From Actimicrobium sp. CCC2.4 (GTDB lineage: Bacteria > Pseudomonadota > Gammaproteobacteria > Burkholderiales > Burkholderiaceae_D): a stretch of 64,000 nt of DNA. The notes below the pieces were generated by a model. It saw only the letters and a program-made list of their open reading frames with translations, ran no database searches and was not told where the DNA came from. The DNA lies in contig NZ_CP133777.1 of NCBI RefSeq assembly GCF_034347385.1, positions 2,480,001 through 2,544,000 of the forward strand, given 5' to 3'. Shown here one piece after another: positions 1 through 9,730 of this stretch. The number at the start of each line of letters is the position of its first letter. The stretch's first letter is position 1. Position numbers and translations under genes: made by a program.

Positions 1-33
1 AGCAAGCTCGAATATTCCTGCATCCGATAAATC

Positions 34-68
34 TATAATGACGTTTTTTATCGCCATCAATCAGGAGG
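34..68 (+). promoter_or_regulatory. candidate -10 box and strong ribosome binding site of hsp20
   Basis: A perfect TATAAT lies at 34-39 and a full AGGAGG at 63-68, six bases before the ATG at 75. No convincing -35 hexamer is visible in the few bases upstream, and no IbpA-type RNA thermometer could be recognised by eye. The window edge limits what can be said. Confidence 0.45.
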
Positions 69-74
69 TCAATC

Positions 75-524
75 ATGATTCAGAGCTCGGCACATTTCGC
101 GCCATTTAACGCAATCAGCCTGCCCAAGCGGCTTCGGGATGTTGATGATCCTTGTCGGGAGTTCCAATTAGCTCCTGTTGCCGGGGATGGTAATGTCAGG
201 CCGACGATAAAAATAAACATATCAGAAAATGAATATTCTTATTACATCAAGGCTGAACTTATTGGATTAAAAAAAGAAGATATCAGGATTGAAATTAATA
301 ACAATCAGGTATCAATTATGACGGATGCAACAGGAGAGCATGCCGGGAATGAAGTCGGAATGCCGTCGCATGATGAGCATTATTTCTCAAAAGAACATCA
401 CAAATTTATATTGGCATCCGATATTAATGAAGCGCATATCGTTGCCAAGTATCAGGATGGCATATTGGATCTGACGCTGCCGAAGAAGCCGGGCGGGTGC
501 GGAAAACAAATAACCGTGATCTGA
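75..524 (+). CDS. small heat-shock protein, Hsp20/alpha-crystallin family
   Basis: This 149-residue protein is a cytoplasmic ATP-independent holdase that binds unfolding proteins and hands them to other chaperones. The alpha-crystallin domain spans about residues 42-148. It starts with the strand IKINISENEYSYYIKAEL and ends with the family signature AKYQDGILDLTLPK. The protein ends in ITVI, which fits the C-terminal I-x-I/V motif that docks neighbouring dimers in sHsp oligomers. The start is fixed by AGGAGG six bases upstream of the ATG. The gene is AT-richer than the following cobalamin genes and probably forms its own transcription unit. Family assignment is firm; clients are unknown. Confidence 0.9.
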   Translation: MIQSSAHFAPFNAISLPKRLRDVDDPCREFQLAPVAGDGNVRPTIKINISENEYSYYIKAELIGLKKEDIRIEINNNQVSIMTDATGEHAGNEVGMPSHDEHYFSKEHHKFILASDINEAHIVAKYQDGILDLTLPKKPGGCGKQITVI

Positions 525-668
525 ATTCCGGGATGGCGCTCCGGTTGCCGGAGAAGTTCTTGCCGGTAGAGCGAGGCCTGTGCCAGGCAAGTGACACCGG
601 CATGGTTTCCGTTACCATCGCGGTGCCCGACCAATCCAAGGGCGAGCGATTAACCGGAAAGCCCAGTC

Positions 669-1487
669 ATGAGTCATTACCAACGCATAGCCTGCCTGTG
701 CACCGAGTCTGTCGAAACCTTGTACGCACTGGGTGCCGAGGACTGCATCGCCGGTATTTCGGGCTTTACCGTGCGTCCGCCAAGAGCGCGCAAGGAAAAG
801 CCGAAAATCAGCGGATTTTCATCAATGAAAATCGACCGTATTCTGGCAGTCAAACCAGACCTGGTGATCGGCTTTTGCGACCTGCAGGCCGACATGTGCC
901 GGGACCTCGCGCTGGCAGGTATCGAAGTGCACCTGTTCAATCAGCGCAGCATAAGCGGCATCCTGCACATGGTGCGGGTACTGGCTGCGTTGGTCGGGCG
1001 CGAAGAGGCCGGACGCCTGCTGGTGGCTGATTTGCAGTCACAGGTGGCCTCTGTGGTCGCGCGGGCAGCGCAGGGCCGAGGACAAGACCAGGGACAGCGC
1101 CGGCCGGTGATCTATTTTGAAGAATGGAACGAGCCGCTGATGAGCGGTATCGGCTGGGCTGCCGAAGCCATCGTGCTGGCGGGCGGCGAGGATGCCTTTC
1201 CGGAATTATCGGCGCACGCAGGTGCCCGCGAGCGCATCATCACCGATCCGATGGAGGTTGCGCGGCGGGCACCGGACATCATCATTGCGTCATGGTGTGG
1301 CAAAAAATTCCAGCCGGAGTCAATGCGCTCGCGTCCGGGATGGCACGACATTCCGGCCATACGCAACAATATGTTGTTCGAGATCAAGTCGCCGGACATC
1401 CTCTCGCCGGGACCAGCAGTCATCACCGAAGGATTGCGCCAGATTAGCGACATGGTGGCGCAGTGGCAGCAAGCGCAGTTGGCATGA
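669..1487 (+). CDS. cobalamin-binding protein, BtuF-like
   Basis: This 272-residue protein has the helical-backbone substrate-binding fold of the BtuF/FepB type. It opens with the typical strand-and-loop [20 protein letters not shown] and has the mid-segment [18 protein letters not shown]. The C-terminal lobe carries WCGKKF and [18 protein letters not shown], seen in BtuF-like proteins. No Sec signal peptide is visible from the chosen ATG, so it may be cytoplasmic or use an unusual export route. This is common among 'cobalamin-binding protein' annotations in proteobacterial cobalamin clusters. Its stop overlaps the cobyric acid synthase start (ATGA), so the two are co-translated and a role in corrinoid capture or salvage is inferred. 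Confidence 0.8.
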   Translation: MSHYQRIACLCTESVETLYALGAEDCIAGISGFTVRPPRARKEKPKISGFSSMKIDRILAVKPDLVIGFCDLQADMCRDLALAGIEVHLFNQRSISGILHMVRVLAALVGREEAGRLLVADLQSQVASVVARAAQGRGQDQGQRRPVIYFEEWNEPLMSGIGWAAEAIVLAGGEDAFPELSAHAGARERIITDPMEVARRAPDIIIASWCGKKFQPESMRSRPGWHDIPAIRNNMLFEIKSPDILSPGPAVITEGLRQISDMVAQWQQAQLA

Positions 1488-2995
1488 TCTTTCCGTTTCA
1501 CACAGTGATGGTGCAGGGCACGACATCGGATGCCGGCAAAACCACCGTGGTCGCCGCTCTGTGCCGTTTGCTGGCGCGCGAAGGCATCCGCGTGGTGCCC
1601 TTCAAGCCGCAAAATATGGCGCTCAACAGCGCGGTCACCGAAGACGGCGGCGAGATCGGTCGGGCCCAGGCCTTGCAGGCCCTGGCCGCCGGTGTGGTTC
1701 CGCATACCGACATGAATCCGGTGCTGTTAAAGCCGTTCAGCAACACGGGTGCGCAAGTCATCATTCATGGCAAAGTCCGCGCCGGGATGCGGGCCAGCGA
1801 GTACCACGCGTACAAGACCGTGGCGATGCAGGCTGTGCTGGCGTCCTATGGCCGGCTGCGCAAACGCTATCAAACAGTGGTCGTCGAAGGGGCCGGCAGC
1901 CCTGCCGAAATTAATTTACGTGACAGGGATATTGCCAACATGGGCTTCGCGGAGGCGGTCGATTGCCCGGTCATCCTGGTTGCCGACATCGATCGTGGCG
2001 GCATCTTTGCCCACTTCGTCGGTACGCTGGCGTGCCTGTCGGACAGTGAACGCGCCCGCATTCTCGGCTTTGTTATCAATCGCTTCCGCGGCGACATTGC
2101 CTTGCTGGTGCCGGGGCTGGAGTGGCTTGAGCAGCAGACCGGCAAGCCGGTGCTGGCGGTGCTGCCGTATCTGCATGGTCTGGTCCTCGATGCCGAAGAT
2201 GCGATCGATCAGGGACAGCCGGTGAAGGGTGCCTTCAAGATCATCGTGCCGGTCCTGCCGCGCATCAGCAACCATACCGATTTCGATGTACTCCGCGCCC
2301 ATCCCGATGTTGATTTGCAGTTTATCGGGCCGGGCCGGATGATTCCGCCAGCCGACCTGATCATTCTTCCCGGCAGCAAAAACACACGGGATGACCTGGC
2401 CTGGCTGAAACACCATCGCTGGGACGCAGCGCTGAAACGGCATGTGCGATTCGGTGGCAAGGTCATCGGTATTTGTGGCGGGTTCCAGATGCTGGGCCAC
2501 AGCGTGGCGGATCCGGCAGGCATCGAAGGTGCGCCGGGGACATCCGCCGGTTTCGGCCTGTTCGACATGACGACCACGCTGGTCGCCGACAAGCGACTGC
2601 TCGAGGTCAGCGGCCATTGCACGTTTGCCAGTGCCGCACTGCGTGGCTATGAAATCCACATGGGGATATCGCAAGGGAGTGCACTGGAAACGCCGGCGTT
2701 CCGCATTGATGGTCGTGCAGAGGGTGCGCTGTCGACCGATAACCAACTGCTGGGAACCTATCTGCACGGGCTATTCGATGACCCGCAGGCAGGCAGGGCC
2801 TTGCTGGCCTGGGCCGGACTCGAGAGTGCCGCGGCGGTCGACCTGGCAGCGCTGCGCGACGCCAGCCTGGACCGGATTGCCGACGCAACAAAGCCATTGC
2901 TGGCATCGCTGATCGCATTGGGCGAAGGCAGGAAGGTTGGCGCGGCACCGTGGGTCGACCATTGCGGTCACGCGGTCGCGCCGGCCACACCGTGA
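1484..2995 (+). CDS. cobQ: cobyric acid synthase (adenosylcobyrinate amidotransferase)
   Basis: The enzyme amidates four side-chain carboxylates of adenosylcobyrinic acid a,c-diamide, using glutamine and ATP, in cobalamin synthesis. The N-terminal synthetase domain has the P-loop [12 protein letters not shown] and the signature [20 protein letters not shown]. The C-terminal class I glutamine amidotransferase domain has the nucleophile in [10 protein letters not shown] (Cys331 counted from this start), with the His in [10 protein letters not shown]. Length is about 503 residues, normal for the family. The ATG at 1484 overlaps the btuF-like stop as ATGA. A start at 1508 would also keep the P-loop, and the longer 1463 frame is unlikely. 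No other cob gene is in the window, so the cluster is dispersed or continues elsewhere. Confidence 0.95.
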   Translation: MIFPFHTVMVQGTTSDAGKTTVVAALCRLLAREGIRVVPFKPQNMALNSAVTEDGGEIGRAQALQALAAGVVPHTDMNPVLLKPFSNTGAQVIIHGKVRAGMRASEYHAYKTVAMQAVLASYGRLRKRYQTVVVEGAGSPAEINLRDRDIANMGFAEAVDCPVILVADIDRGGIFAHFVGTLACLSDSERARILGFVINRFRGDIALLVPGLEWLEQQTGKPVLAVLPYLHGLVLDAEDAIDQGQPVKGAFKIIVPVLPRISNHTDFDVLRAHPDVDLQFIGPGRMIPPADLIILPGSKNTRDDLAWLKHHRWDAALKRHVRFGGKVIGICGGFQMLGHSVADPAGIEGAPGTSAGFGLFDMTTTLVADKRLLEVSGHCTFASAALRGYEIHMGISQGSALETPAFRIDGRAEGALSTDNQLLGTYLHGLFDDPQAGRALLAWAGLESAAAVDLAALRDASLDRIADATKPLLASLIALGEGRKVGAAPWVDHCGHAVAPATP

Positions 2996-3007
2996 TCGCA
3001 GGCGGGA

Positions 3008-4342
3008 CTACGCCGTTGCCGTAGCGGCAGGGGCGTCTGTCAGGGACGACAGCACGCGCTCTATCTCATTGAACAAAGGGCGGGATCGGCTGTCATCGAC
3101 AAGACAGGCGCGGGCCAAACCGGCCAGCACGGGCGGCAGCGACGCAGGACAAAGACGGATCAATTCCTCGAGCAGCACGCCATACGCGCGCACGTCAATT
3201 TGCTGTAGCGCCGTGGCACAAGATGCGTGCGGAGCGAACAGCGAAGCGGCTCCGAAGTCGCCCAGCAGCACGCGCCCGTCACCGGTATGGAGCAGGTTAT
3301 GGCCATACAGGTCGCCATGCAGAATGCCGCAGCGGTGCAAATGCGCTACCGCCGAAGCGATGCCCCGGGCCATTGCGATGACCGCCGTGCCATCGAGCAG
3401 CAGGGCGTCGTCGTAGATATCGCGGGTGCAGGATGCCAGGCTTGGCGGACCGGCCAGGGTGCGAAACTGCGGGGCAATCAGCGGCATGACCAGCCCCTCG
3501 GCCTGCTCAGGATGTCCGGACAGCGTGCCAAGTATCGGAATCAGGTTCGGATGGCGACCCGCCGCGATGCAGGCCGCCATCTCGCTGCGCGGCAAGCCGT
3601 CGCTGGTCAGCGCGCCCTTGAATATTTTCAGTGCCAGCGGTCTCGCCTCTTCGTGGTCCCGACGAGCGACGCGGTGGATCACGCCGGACGCGCCTTCGCC
3701 GAGTTGCGCCTGGAGTTGCAAGTCATCCCAACGGATCACCGGTATGGCCGCATTGTCCAGCGCCGCCAGTTCGCGCGTATCGCCCACCGGGTTGCCGGCG
3801 TAAGCCAGCCAGGACAAGCGCGGCATCGACAGCAGCCAGTCGGGTAATTCAGTGAAGCGGTTGGCCGCGATCCGCAGCAGTTCAAGACGGGAACAGTGGG
3901 CCAGTCGGGCAGGCAGCGCGCTGAGCCAGTTACCGGCCAGCATCAGTTTCTGGAGCTGCTTGCATTCACCGATTTCGGCAGGAAGGTCTTCGATTCGGTT
4001 ATCGGTCAGGATTAGCCAGCGCAATGCCGTTGGCAAGGCACCAGCCGGGACTGTGTCGATGCGGTTGGCCTTGAAGCCGATCATGCTCAACTGTAGACAT
4101 TTTCCGAGGACAGGTGGCAGCACGGTGAACTGGTTGTCGGAACAAAAAAGAACGCGCAGCTTGTGCAGCCGGGGCAGGTCATCCGGTAGCGCGGACAAGG
4201 CATTACCGGACAGATCGAGGATTTCCAGCGAGTCGGCCAGATCGAATATTTCAGCAGGAAATATCGTGAGGCCGCAGGCCAGTTTCAGGCGGGTAGCGCC
4301 AGCCAATGCGCCAGTGCGTAGCTGTTCCAGAGTGTGCATCAC
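3008..4342 (-). CDS. leucine-rich-repeat protein with C-terminal protein kinase domain
   Basis: Residues 1-190 of this 444-residue protein form about six bacterial-type leucine-rich repeats (for example LEILDLSGNALSALPDDLPR). Residues about 205-430 form a Hanks-type Ser/Thr kinase domain. Visible kinase elements are the glycine loop GEGASG, the ATP-anchoring lysine in LALKIFK, the catalytic loop HGDLYGHNLL (HRD replaced by HGD) and the DFG motif in LLGDFGAASL. All catalytic residues are present, so activity is likely. No signal peptide or membrane helix is seen, so it is probably cytoplasmic. It converges on cobQ with 12 bases between. Two ATGs (4342 and 4339) are possible. Substrates are unknown. 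Confidence 0.85.
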   Translation of the reverse strand: MMHTLEQLRTGALAGATRLKLACGLTIFPAEIFDLADSLEILDLSGNALSALPDDLPRLHKLRVLFCSDNQFTVLPPVLGKCLQLSMIGFKANRIDTVPAGALPTALRWLILTDNRIEDLPAEIGECKQLQKLMLAGNWLSALPARLAHCSRLELLRIAANRFTELPDWLLSMPRLSWLAYAGNPVGDTRELAALDNAAIPVIRWDDLQLQAQLGEGASGVIHRVARRDHEEARPLALKIFKGALTSDGLPRSEMAACIAAGRHPNLIPILGTLSGHPEQAEGLVMPLIAPQFRTLAGPPSLASCTRDIYDDALLLDGTAVIAMARGIASAVAHLHRCGILHGDLYGHNLLHTGDGRVLLGDFGAASLFAPHASCATALQQIDVRAYGVLLEELIRLCPASLPPVLAGLARACLVDDSRSRPLFNEIERVLSSLTDAPAATATA

Positions 4343-4407
4343 CGGGATCCTGCGGATTTGAAGAATCGCGAAGCTTAACAGGTGGCGTGCAACGCTCCGG
4401 CTGGCGG

Positions 4408-5490
4408 TTAAGCCGACTTCCGCAAACCCGCCTCGTACCAGGGCTTGCTCGCATTCACCACTTTCACTACCAGCAACATCACCGGTACTTCGATCAATAC
4501 CCCGACCACCGTTGCCAGCGCCGCGCCGGATTCAAAACCGAAAATACTGATCGCCGCCGCCACCGCCAGCTCGAAAAAATTGGATGCCCCTATCAGTGCC
4601 GACGGGCACGCCACCGAATGCTTTTCGCCTAGCTTGCGATTGAGCCAATAGGCCAGCGAGGACGTGAATAGCACCTGGATCAGGATCGGCACGGCCAGCA
4701 ACAGGATCACCAGCGGCTGGCCGATGATGGCGTCGCCCTGGAACGCAAACAGCAAGACCAGCGTGGCGAGCAGTGCGGCGATCGACAGCGGCTGGAGCTT
4801 GTCCATCAGCGCATCAAAGCTGTCCTGCCCGCGCACCAGCATCAGCTTGCGCAGAACCTGCGCGATCACCACCGGCACCAGGATGTACAGCACGACCGAG
4901 GTAACCAGCGTATCCCACGGCACCGTGATGCTCGATACCCCCAGCAAAAACGCCACCAGTGGCGCAAACGCAAACACCATGATCAGGTCGTTCATCGCCA
5001 CTTGCGACAAGGTGAAATACGGATCGCCGCCAGTCAGCCGGCTCCAGACGAACACCATCGCCGTGCAGGGTGCGGCAGCGAGCAGGATCAGGCCGCCGAT
5101 GTAACTGTCGAGCTGGTCGGCCGGCAGTAGCGGGGCGAACAGTACGCGGATGAATACGTAGCCGAGCAATGCCATCGAGAACGGCTTGACCAGCCAGTTG
5201 ATGAACAGCGTCACACCGATGCCGCGCAGGTGGCCACGAACCTGACTCATTGCGCTGAAGTCGATCTTCAGCAGCATCGGAATCACCATCACCCAGATCA
5301 ACAGACCGACCGGCAAATTAACCTTGGCGACTTCCATCGCACCGATGGCCCTGAAGACGCCTGGCAGCCACTGGCCCAGCGCAATGCCCACCACAATGCA
5401 CAGACCGACCCACACGCTGAGGTAGCGCTCGAAAAATGACATCGGTGCGGCTGCGGCACGTTTGGCGGTGACTTCACATTGTGCGGACAT
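4408..5490 (-). CDS. arsenite efflux transporter, ACR3 family
   Basis: This integral membrane protein of about 360 residues has roughly ten hydrophobic helices and exports arsenite using the proton-motive force. The ACR3 signature PCTAMVFVWSRLTGGDP is present, including the cysteine essential in characterised ACR3 proteins. The N-terminal segment FFERYLSVWVGLCIVVGI is also typical. The start is placed at the ATG at 5490 (MSAQCEVTAK), preceded by AAGGAA. The longer frame to 5544 adds residues unlike the family. No arsR, arsC or arsH lies beside it, but a palindrome of ArsR-operator type sits about 270 bases upstream, so control by an unlinked ArsR is inferred. Confidence 0.92.
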   Translation of the reverse strand: MSAQCEVTAKRAAAAPMSFFERYLSVWVGLCIVVGIALGQWLPGVFRAIGAMEVAKVNLPVGLLIWVMVIPMLLKIDFSAMSQVRGHLRGIGVTLFINWLVKPFSMALLGYVFIRVLFAPLLPADQLDSYIGGLILLAAAPCTAMVFVWSRLTGGDPYFTLSQVAMNDLIMVFAFAPLVAFLLGVSSITVPWDTLVTSVVLYILVPVVIAQVLRKLMLVRGQDSFDALMDKLQPLSIAALLATLVLLFAFQGDAIIGQPLVILLLAVPILIQVLFTSSLAYWLNRKLGEKHSVACPSALIGASNFFELAVAAAISIFGFESGAALATVVGVLIEVPVMLLVVKVVNASKPWYEAGLRKSA

Positions 5491-5754
5491 GGGGAATTCC
5501 TTAATTGGATAACGGGTTAGGGTCTGTGTCGGGTCCATTGCCACTATCGCTTGCTGCAGGCCGGATCTTGCTCTTGCAGCGGCTATGGCCCGGTGTGGGT
5601 GTGGTACCCCGCCGCCAAATGACAGCTCACCGGTTGACTGCGTCAGTGCGGTCTAACTTCGCAATCAGCGTTGTCGCCGACGGTGATGACAAAATCTATC
5701 TGCGCGGCCTCCAGCCGGCATCGTAGACTGCGCCAGTCGAACAAAATTTCGATC

Positions 5755-5772
5755 ATTCGATAATTGTCGAAT
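5755..5772. promoter_or_regulatory. candidate ArsR operator palindrome upstream of acr3
   Basis: The 18 bases ATTCGATAATTGTCGAAT form an inverted repeat with one mismatched pair near the centre. AT-rich palindromes of this kind precede ars genes in many proteobacteria. It lies upstream of acr3 and no other gene start is closer. The 264 bases between it and the acr3 ATG hold no recognisable arsR, which may have been lost from this position. Confidence 0.45.
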
Positions 5773-6136
5773 TATAAGCTACTAACTGAGTTTTTGGTAT
5801 GAACCTTTATTGTTCAAAAACAGGGAGTGATCCTGGAATCGCTACGTTTTTTCTGACTTCTGTCGTTACCCCGGCAGTGTTCAGGCGGGGTATTTGACAG
5901 GGCAGAACATCTTGCTGGGTTGGGGACCTATCCGGAGAAGTTGAAGCAACAGTCGCACGAGCCGCTAGGCGCAGATCCAATATTAAGCGTGGGCCAGACC
6001 CGGCCCGAAGGAAGTGCGTCTGCGGATTAGTGCCGGTACTTGGTTGTTTCCCGGGTGCGCCGCGGGCTTGCGGACCGCCGCTTGAACATTACGGACACCG
6101 CGGGAGCAGACCGCGGAAATAATTGGCTTTCGAGCC
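5773..6136. other. gene-poor spacer between acr3 and the G8 lipoprotein
   Basis: No open frame in this stretch resembles a known protein on either strand, and no tRNA or clear terminator was seen. The left end is AT-rich and may hold promoters reading towards acr3. The right end is GC-rich and lies downstream of the G8 protein's stop codon. Confidence 0.4.
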
Positions 6137-8617
6137 TCACTTGTTGACGATCTGCACCCAGCTCACACCTTGCCATTGTGGAATGGTCGCCGGTGCCGTG
6201 AATTTGATGTGCAATCTGTCGCCGGAGCGGAACCAAACGGAACCACTGGCGCTGTCAAATTCAGTGGCAGTGCCCACTTGACTGAAATTGGCGCTGCTTA
6301 CCGACGCATTGGCACGCATTCCACGCAGCTCATAGCGCATGGTGTCGTTGGGCCAGTACCCTCCGAACAAGATGCCGAAATCGGTCCCGGGGTCGGTCTC
6401 AAACTGAGCACCGTAGTGGTAAGGCTGGTTTGGCGCAGAAAACGCTTGGAAGAAGTTGAAGGCCGGGTGGGCAGGGCTGAAGTGCTGGGTGACTTCCCCG
6501 TTGGGTCCGGTTCGAAACATGGTGTACGAAGCGCCAATGAATGGGACGCCTCCATCGATGCGGGTTCGGATGATGCGCGTCTTGCAAAGTATTCCGAAGG
6601 AGCCGGCTTCAATCCTGCCCGAATTGGCGCAGTCCAATCCCGCGTGGATGGGCGCAGTGGTCACGAGGGTCATGTTCGGACCGGCACCCAAGCTGCCATC
6701 GATGTCAAACACGACCGCCCCCACATTGACATCGATTCCTCCTGCGCCCCCGGCATCGTCAAAAAAGGCGGCAAATTTGGCGGGCGAGAAGGTCACGCCC
6801 TCCACGTAATTCCAAGTCTTTTTCACGGCGCCGCCGCCGTGGGCCATCCACGAACTTGCGTCGGTTTTGGTGTAGCCGACGAAATGCGTGTTTTTGATGT
6901 TGAAACCTTGATCGTAGAAGCCGATGGCCACGCGCCCGACCTTGGTTCGGTTGCCTATTGCACTCATCGCGCTGTTGGCGACGAACAGGGACTCTTCGAC
7001 GAGCATGGGCGTCGGAGCGGTGAGCGCCGCGCCTTGCCCGATTCCCCCAACATCCAACACCCGCAGGTTGTTGAAGGTCTGACGCCTGAGCCCACAGGGC
7101 CAGACAGCGGTGTTACGGGTTTGGAACACCGTCAAGTTGGTCCAAGTGGGCTCATTCGGAGTTTCCATCCCCTTTTCTCCCCCGCCTTGGCAGGTCGAAA
7201 AACCGAGCAGCATGCTGCTGGCGGTGTTGTTCTCGAACCGCTCGAAGTGGGAGACACGTGGATTGACCGCCGTTCCACCGATCCGGGAAATGAGCCGGTC
7301 ATCCAAGTTGTACCAAAAGCCCGAGCCATCGCTGCCCACCGCATGGTTGCCCACGACGGTGTTATTGGGGTTGGAGATCCAGAAGGTGGCCGGTCCTATT
7401 GAGGCCGCGTCAATTTTCGAGTCGGATTCCAGCACGCCTTCACCAGGCTTCGGCCGAACGGTCAACACACCCAAGTTGTTTTGGATGGTGTTGCCTTGCT
7501 CGGTGCCGTCTTCCAGGAAATAACCATGGCCGAGGTGGTCATAGCAAACGTTGCCCTCGACCACTGTGTTGTCGGTGCCATGCACGGTGACGCAGCGGTT
7601 GTAGCTTTCCCAGATCGAGCTATTGCTGATGAACTGGCCGCGCACATCACCAGCCAAGTGCCAATGGAAGGGATACCGGCCGAGCCGGCTCTTCTGGCCC
7701 ACGCGGTTAAAACCGATGTCCGAGACGTACGCTTTGGCTCCGGCCATGGTCATCATGTGTGCACCGAATTGCGTGGCCTGGCTGTCGCCGCCGCCTCGCA
7801 AAGTAATGTTGCGGCTGAGCAGTCCCACCGCCGCACGCGTGTCGGCCGTGAAGGTTTTGCTGCCGTTGTTGTAGCTTTGCTGGAGGCCGAAATGGTCGTA
7901 GGTCAGGGCTGCGTTGAGCGTGATCGATGTGCCGCTGATGCTCAGGATGCGCCTGACCTCGGCTTCGTGCGGGTCTTCGCTGCTCGAGCCGATCACGATG
8001 TCCATGCCGGCACGCCAGTTCTTCGGGCTGTCTGCAAGCGTCAGCGTAGTGCTGCCTTTGAGGGCGGTGGCATTGAGTTTGGTCCATCCGGCGCGCGGCT
8101 CTCCAAACATCTCGACGGTGCCGCCGTCCATGGCGCCGAGTACGCGAGCGCCCATGCCCATGATGTCGTCGGTCTGCGGGCCGCTCAGCGTCATATCGAA
8201 CTTGCCCATGTAAGGTTGCGCTTTGGTGCCGCACGACAGTTTGGACTGCGCCCCCACCACCATGGCCCAATCCGCTTCGATGGCAATATCGGTTCCACCA
8301 CAAACCAAGGTGCCCTTCACCATCAAGCTTTTGACTTTCACTTTGGTGTCCAACACCACGGTTTTACCGGCCGGTATTTCCACCGCAGTGTTCGCCGAAG
8401 GCACGGTGCCGCCCCAAGTTGCCGGGTTACTCCAATCATTGTTGACCGTTGTAGAAGAAGGCTCGCTATTGACCGCTGTAATAGAAAGCTCGCTATTGAC
8501 CGCTGTAGACGTAGGCTTGCTGGCGATGTCGCCAGACCGTTCGCCCCCGCACCCGGAGAGGAGCAAGGCCGTTGTAAGCAACGTGAGGGCTAGTTCGGGG
8601 TGGCGGTTGAAATGCAT
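6137..8617 (-). CDS. G8-domain lipoprotein with right-handed beta-helix, hyaluronidase-like
   Basis: This 826-residue protein has a lipoprotein signal (LLSGC lipobox, Cys about residue 23), so it should be anchored in a membrane, probably the outer. A serine/threonine-rich linker follows. A G8 domain starts at about residue 60 (NPATWGGTVPSANTAVEI), then a long parallel beta-helix region with family blocks such as YPFHWHLAGD, SIWESYNRCVTVHGTDNTVV and DHLGHGYFLEDG. This architecture is that of vertebrate CEMIP and TMEM2, which degrade or bind hyaluronan, and of many uncharacterised bacterial homologues. A role in binding or cutting extracellular polysaccharide is therefore inferred only. It stands alone, with a decayed IS element upstream. 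Confidence 0.8.
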   Translation of the reverse strand: MHFNRHPELALTLLTTALLLSGCGGERSGDIASKPTSTAVNSELSITAVNSEPSSTTVNNDWSNPATWGGTVPSANTAVEIPAGKTVVLDTKVKVKSLMVKGTLVCGGTDIAIEADWAMVVGAQSKLSCGTKAQPYMGKFDMTLSGPQTDDIMGMGARVLGAMDGGTVEMFGEPRAGWTKLNATALKGSTTLTLADSPKNWRAGMDIVIGSSSEDPHEAEVRRILSISGTSITLNAALTYDHFGLQQSYNNGSKTFTADTRAAVGLLSRNITLRGGGDSQATQFGAHMMTMAGAKAYVSDIGFNRVGQKSRLGRYPFHWHLAGDVRGQFISNSSIWESYNRCVTVHGTDNTVVEGNVCYDHLGHGYFLEDGTEQGNTIQNNLGVLTVRPKPGEGVLESDSKIDAASIGPATFWISNPNNTVVGNHAVGSDGSGFWYNLDDRLISRIGGTAVNPRVSHFERFENNTASSMLLGFSTCQGGGEKGMETPNEPTWTNLTVFQTRNTAVWPCGLRRQTFNNLRVLDVGGIGQGAALTAPTPMLVEESLFVANSAMSAIGNRTKVGRVAIGFYDQGFNIKNTHFVGYTKTDASSWMAHGGGAVKKTWNYVEGVTFSPAKFAAFFDDAGGAGGIDVNVGAVVFDIDGSLGAGPNMTLVTTAPIHAGLDCANSGRIEAGSFGILCKTRIIRTRIDGGVPFIGASYTMFRTGPNGEVTQHFSPAHPAFNFFQAFSAPNQPYHYGAQFETDPGTDFGILFGGYWPNDTMRYELRGMRANASVSSANFSQVGTATEFDSASGSVWFRSGDRLHIKFTAPATIPQWQGVSWVQIVNK
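8441..8521 (-). repeat. three tandem 27-bp repeats in the linker of the G8 lipoprotein
   Basis: Three consecutive 27-base units (8441-8467, 8468-8494, 8495-8521) each contain TTGACCG(T/C)TGTA and GGCT(C/T)GCT-like ends. They encode nine-residue units of the TAVNSELSI type between the lipobox and the G8 domain. Unit length is a multiple of three, so gain or loss of units would change linker length without breaking the frame. Confidence 0.8.
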
Positions 8618-8785
8618 GGTGCTACCTTTTCAAAATAGAGCGTCCACCTGCTGGTAGCTCTGAGCCAATGGAAATTGTCAACAACGACTTAAAAGTGATA
8701 CGGTTTTGATGCCGCCAGCGATATAAATTCGACTCACCCAGTGGTACGGCGGTAACCGGGTTTGCTGCTTCTCCATTGATGTCAA

Positions 8786-9172
8786 TTACTCTGCACCATC
8801 GTTTCTGTCCCGCTGCGCTACCCCGACATGACGCTGATGTTCGAGCCGATAGTTGTCGCCGTCGATGGGTACGATATGAGCACGATGGCGTAGCCGATCC
8901 AGCATTGCTGCCGTCAAGGTCGTGTCCTGCGCAAACGTCGTATCCCATTGTCGAAATGACTAGCTACTAGTGACGATCAGGCTGCCACGTTCGTACAGCG
9001 CCGCGATCACCTGGAAGAACAGGTTGGCCTGCTCGCGATTCATCCGCAAGTAACCAACTCTGTTAATGATAGGCAGGCGACAAGCCTTGTTAGTGCGATA
9101 CATCAACGCCTTCAAATTATTCTGCACATGCGCCGTGGTCAGTGTCAGCAATAAGCACGCGCGCACTCACCA
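8786..9172 (-). pseudogene. decayed IS21-type istB (ATPase helper of transposition)
   Basis: The minus-strand frame reads the C-terminal half of an IstB protein. It contains LLLTLTTAHVQNNLKALM, then VGYLRMNREQANLFFQVIAA and SLIVTSS, then an in-frame TAG at about 8957, and continues as SFRQWDTTFAQDTTLTAAML to a TAA at 8786. In intact IstB proteins the Walker B segment reads IIDEIGYLP; here it is IINRVGYLR, so it is also mutated. The P-loop half is scrambled by frameshifts in the bases above 9172, and no istA or terminal repeats are visible. The element is clearly inactive. Confidence 0.85.
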
Positions 9173-9730
9173 TGAACAGGTTCATGCGGTCATGCATGGA
9201 TAGGTTGTAGGTAGGATTGCCGTGCGAAACGGCGGCAGTCATGCCGGTTTTGCTTGTACCTATGGCCGGGGGTATGCCGGGTCGCTGGCTGGTTGATGCC
9301 ATCCCTGCATTCGCGATGGCATTGCTCTGCGCGATGACACTACTTTGTTTGTTCGTTCGTGGGCACCGAAGCGCCTTCGCTGTTATTGCTTTTCCCACCA
9401 CAGTGGACGCGTCCGACGTTTGCGCTTCCGGCAACCGAGGATGGCAACATTTACGGGGTTCAGTCAAAAAGCCTTACGACCGACTGCCATGCTGTTGCCT
9501 CAGTTGCGCCGATCCGAATTACAGATCCCACAACAGCAAGTGACAAAGCGTGTTTTGGTCAGCCCATCCGGCTGGAAAACAGGACTGGGTAGAGAAATCT
9601 GAGCGGCAGTGCGACATTGCCTCCCTGTCTGTTTGCTGCTGTGACGAAAATACAATCGACATGGCTTGCCAAAATGGATTTCTGAAAGCCTGTCAAACTG
9701 AATGCCCATCCACCACCGCGAATACCCACG
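9173..9730. other. non-coding or decayed sequence between istB remnant and photolyase gene
   Basis: Several short frames cross this stretch but none is recognisable and they conflict with each other. The part up to about 9300 probably holds the scrambled 5' end of istB, since GTSKTG-like residues in one minus frame recall a P-loop. The rest shows nothing identifiable. A promoter for the photolyase gene is expected at the right end but was not pinned down. Confidence 0.4.

Noticed and set aside
525-668. Possible cobalamin riboswitch upstream of the btuF-like gene
   Set aside because: Neither the B12 box nor the other conserved blocks could be found in the 144 bases; the region is also short for this class.
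8776-9600. Several plus-strand frames of 64 to 108 codons around the istB remnant
   Set aside because: They overlap each other and the minus-strand remnant, and none has a recognisable domain or ribosome site.
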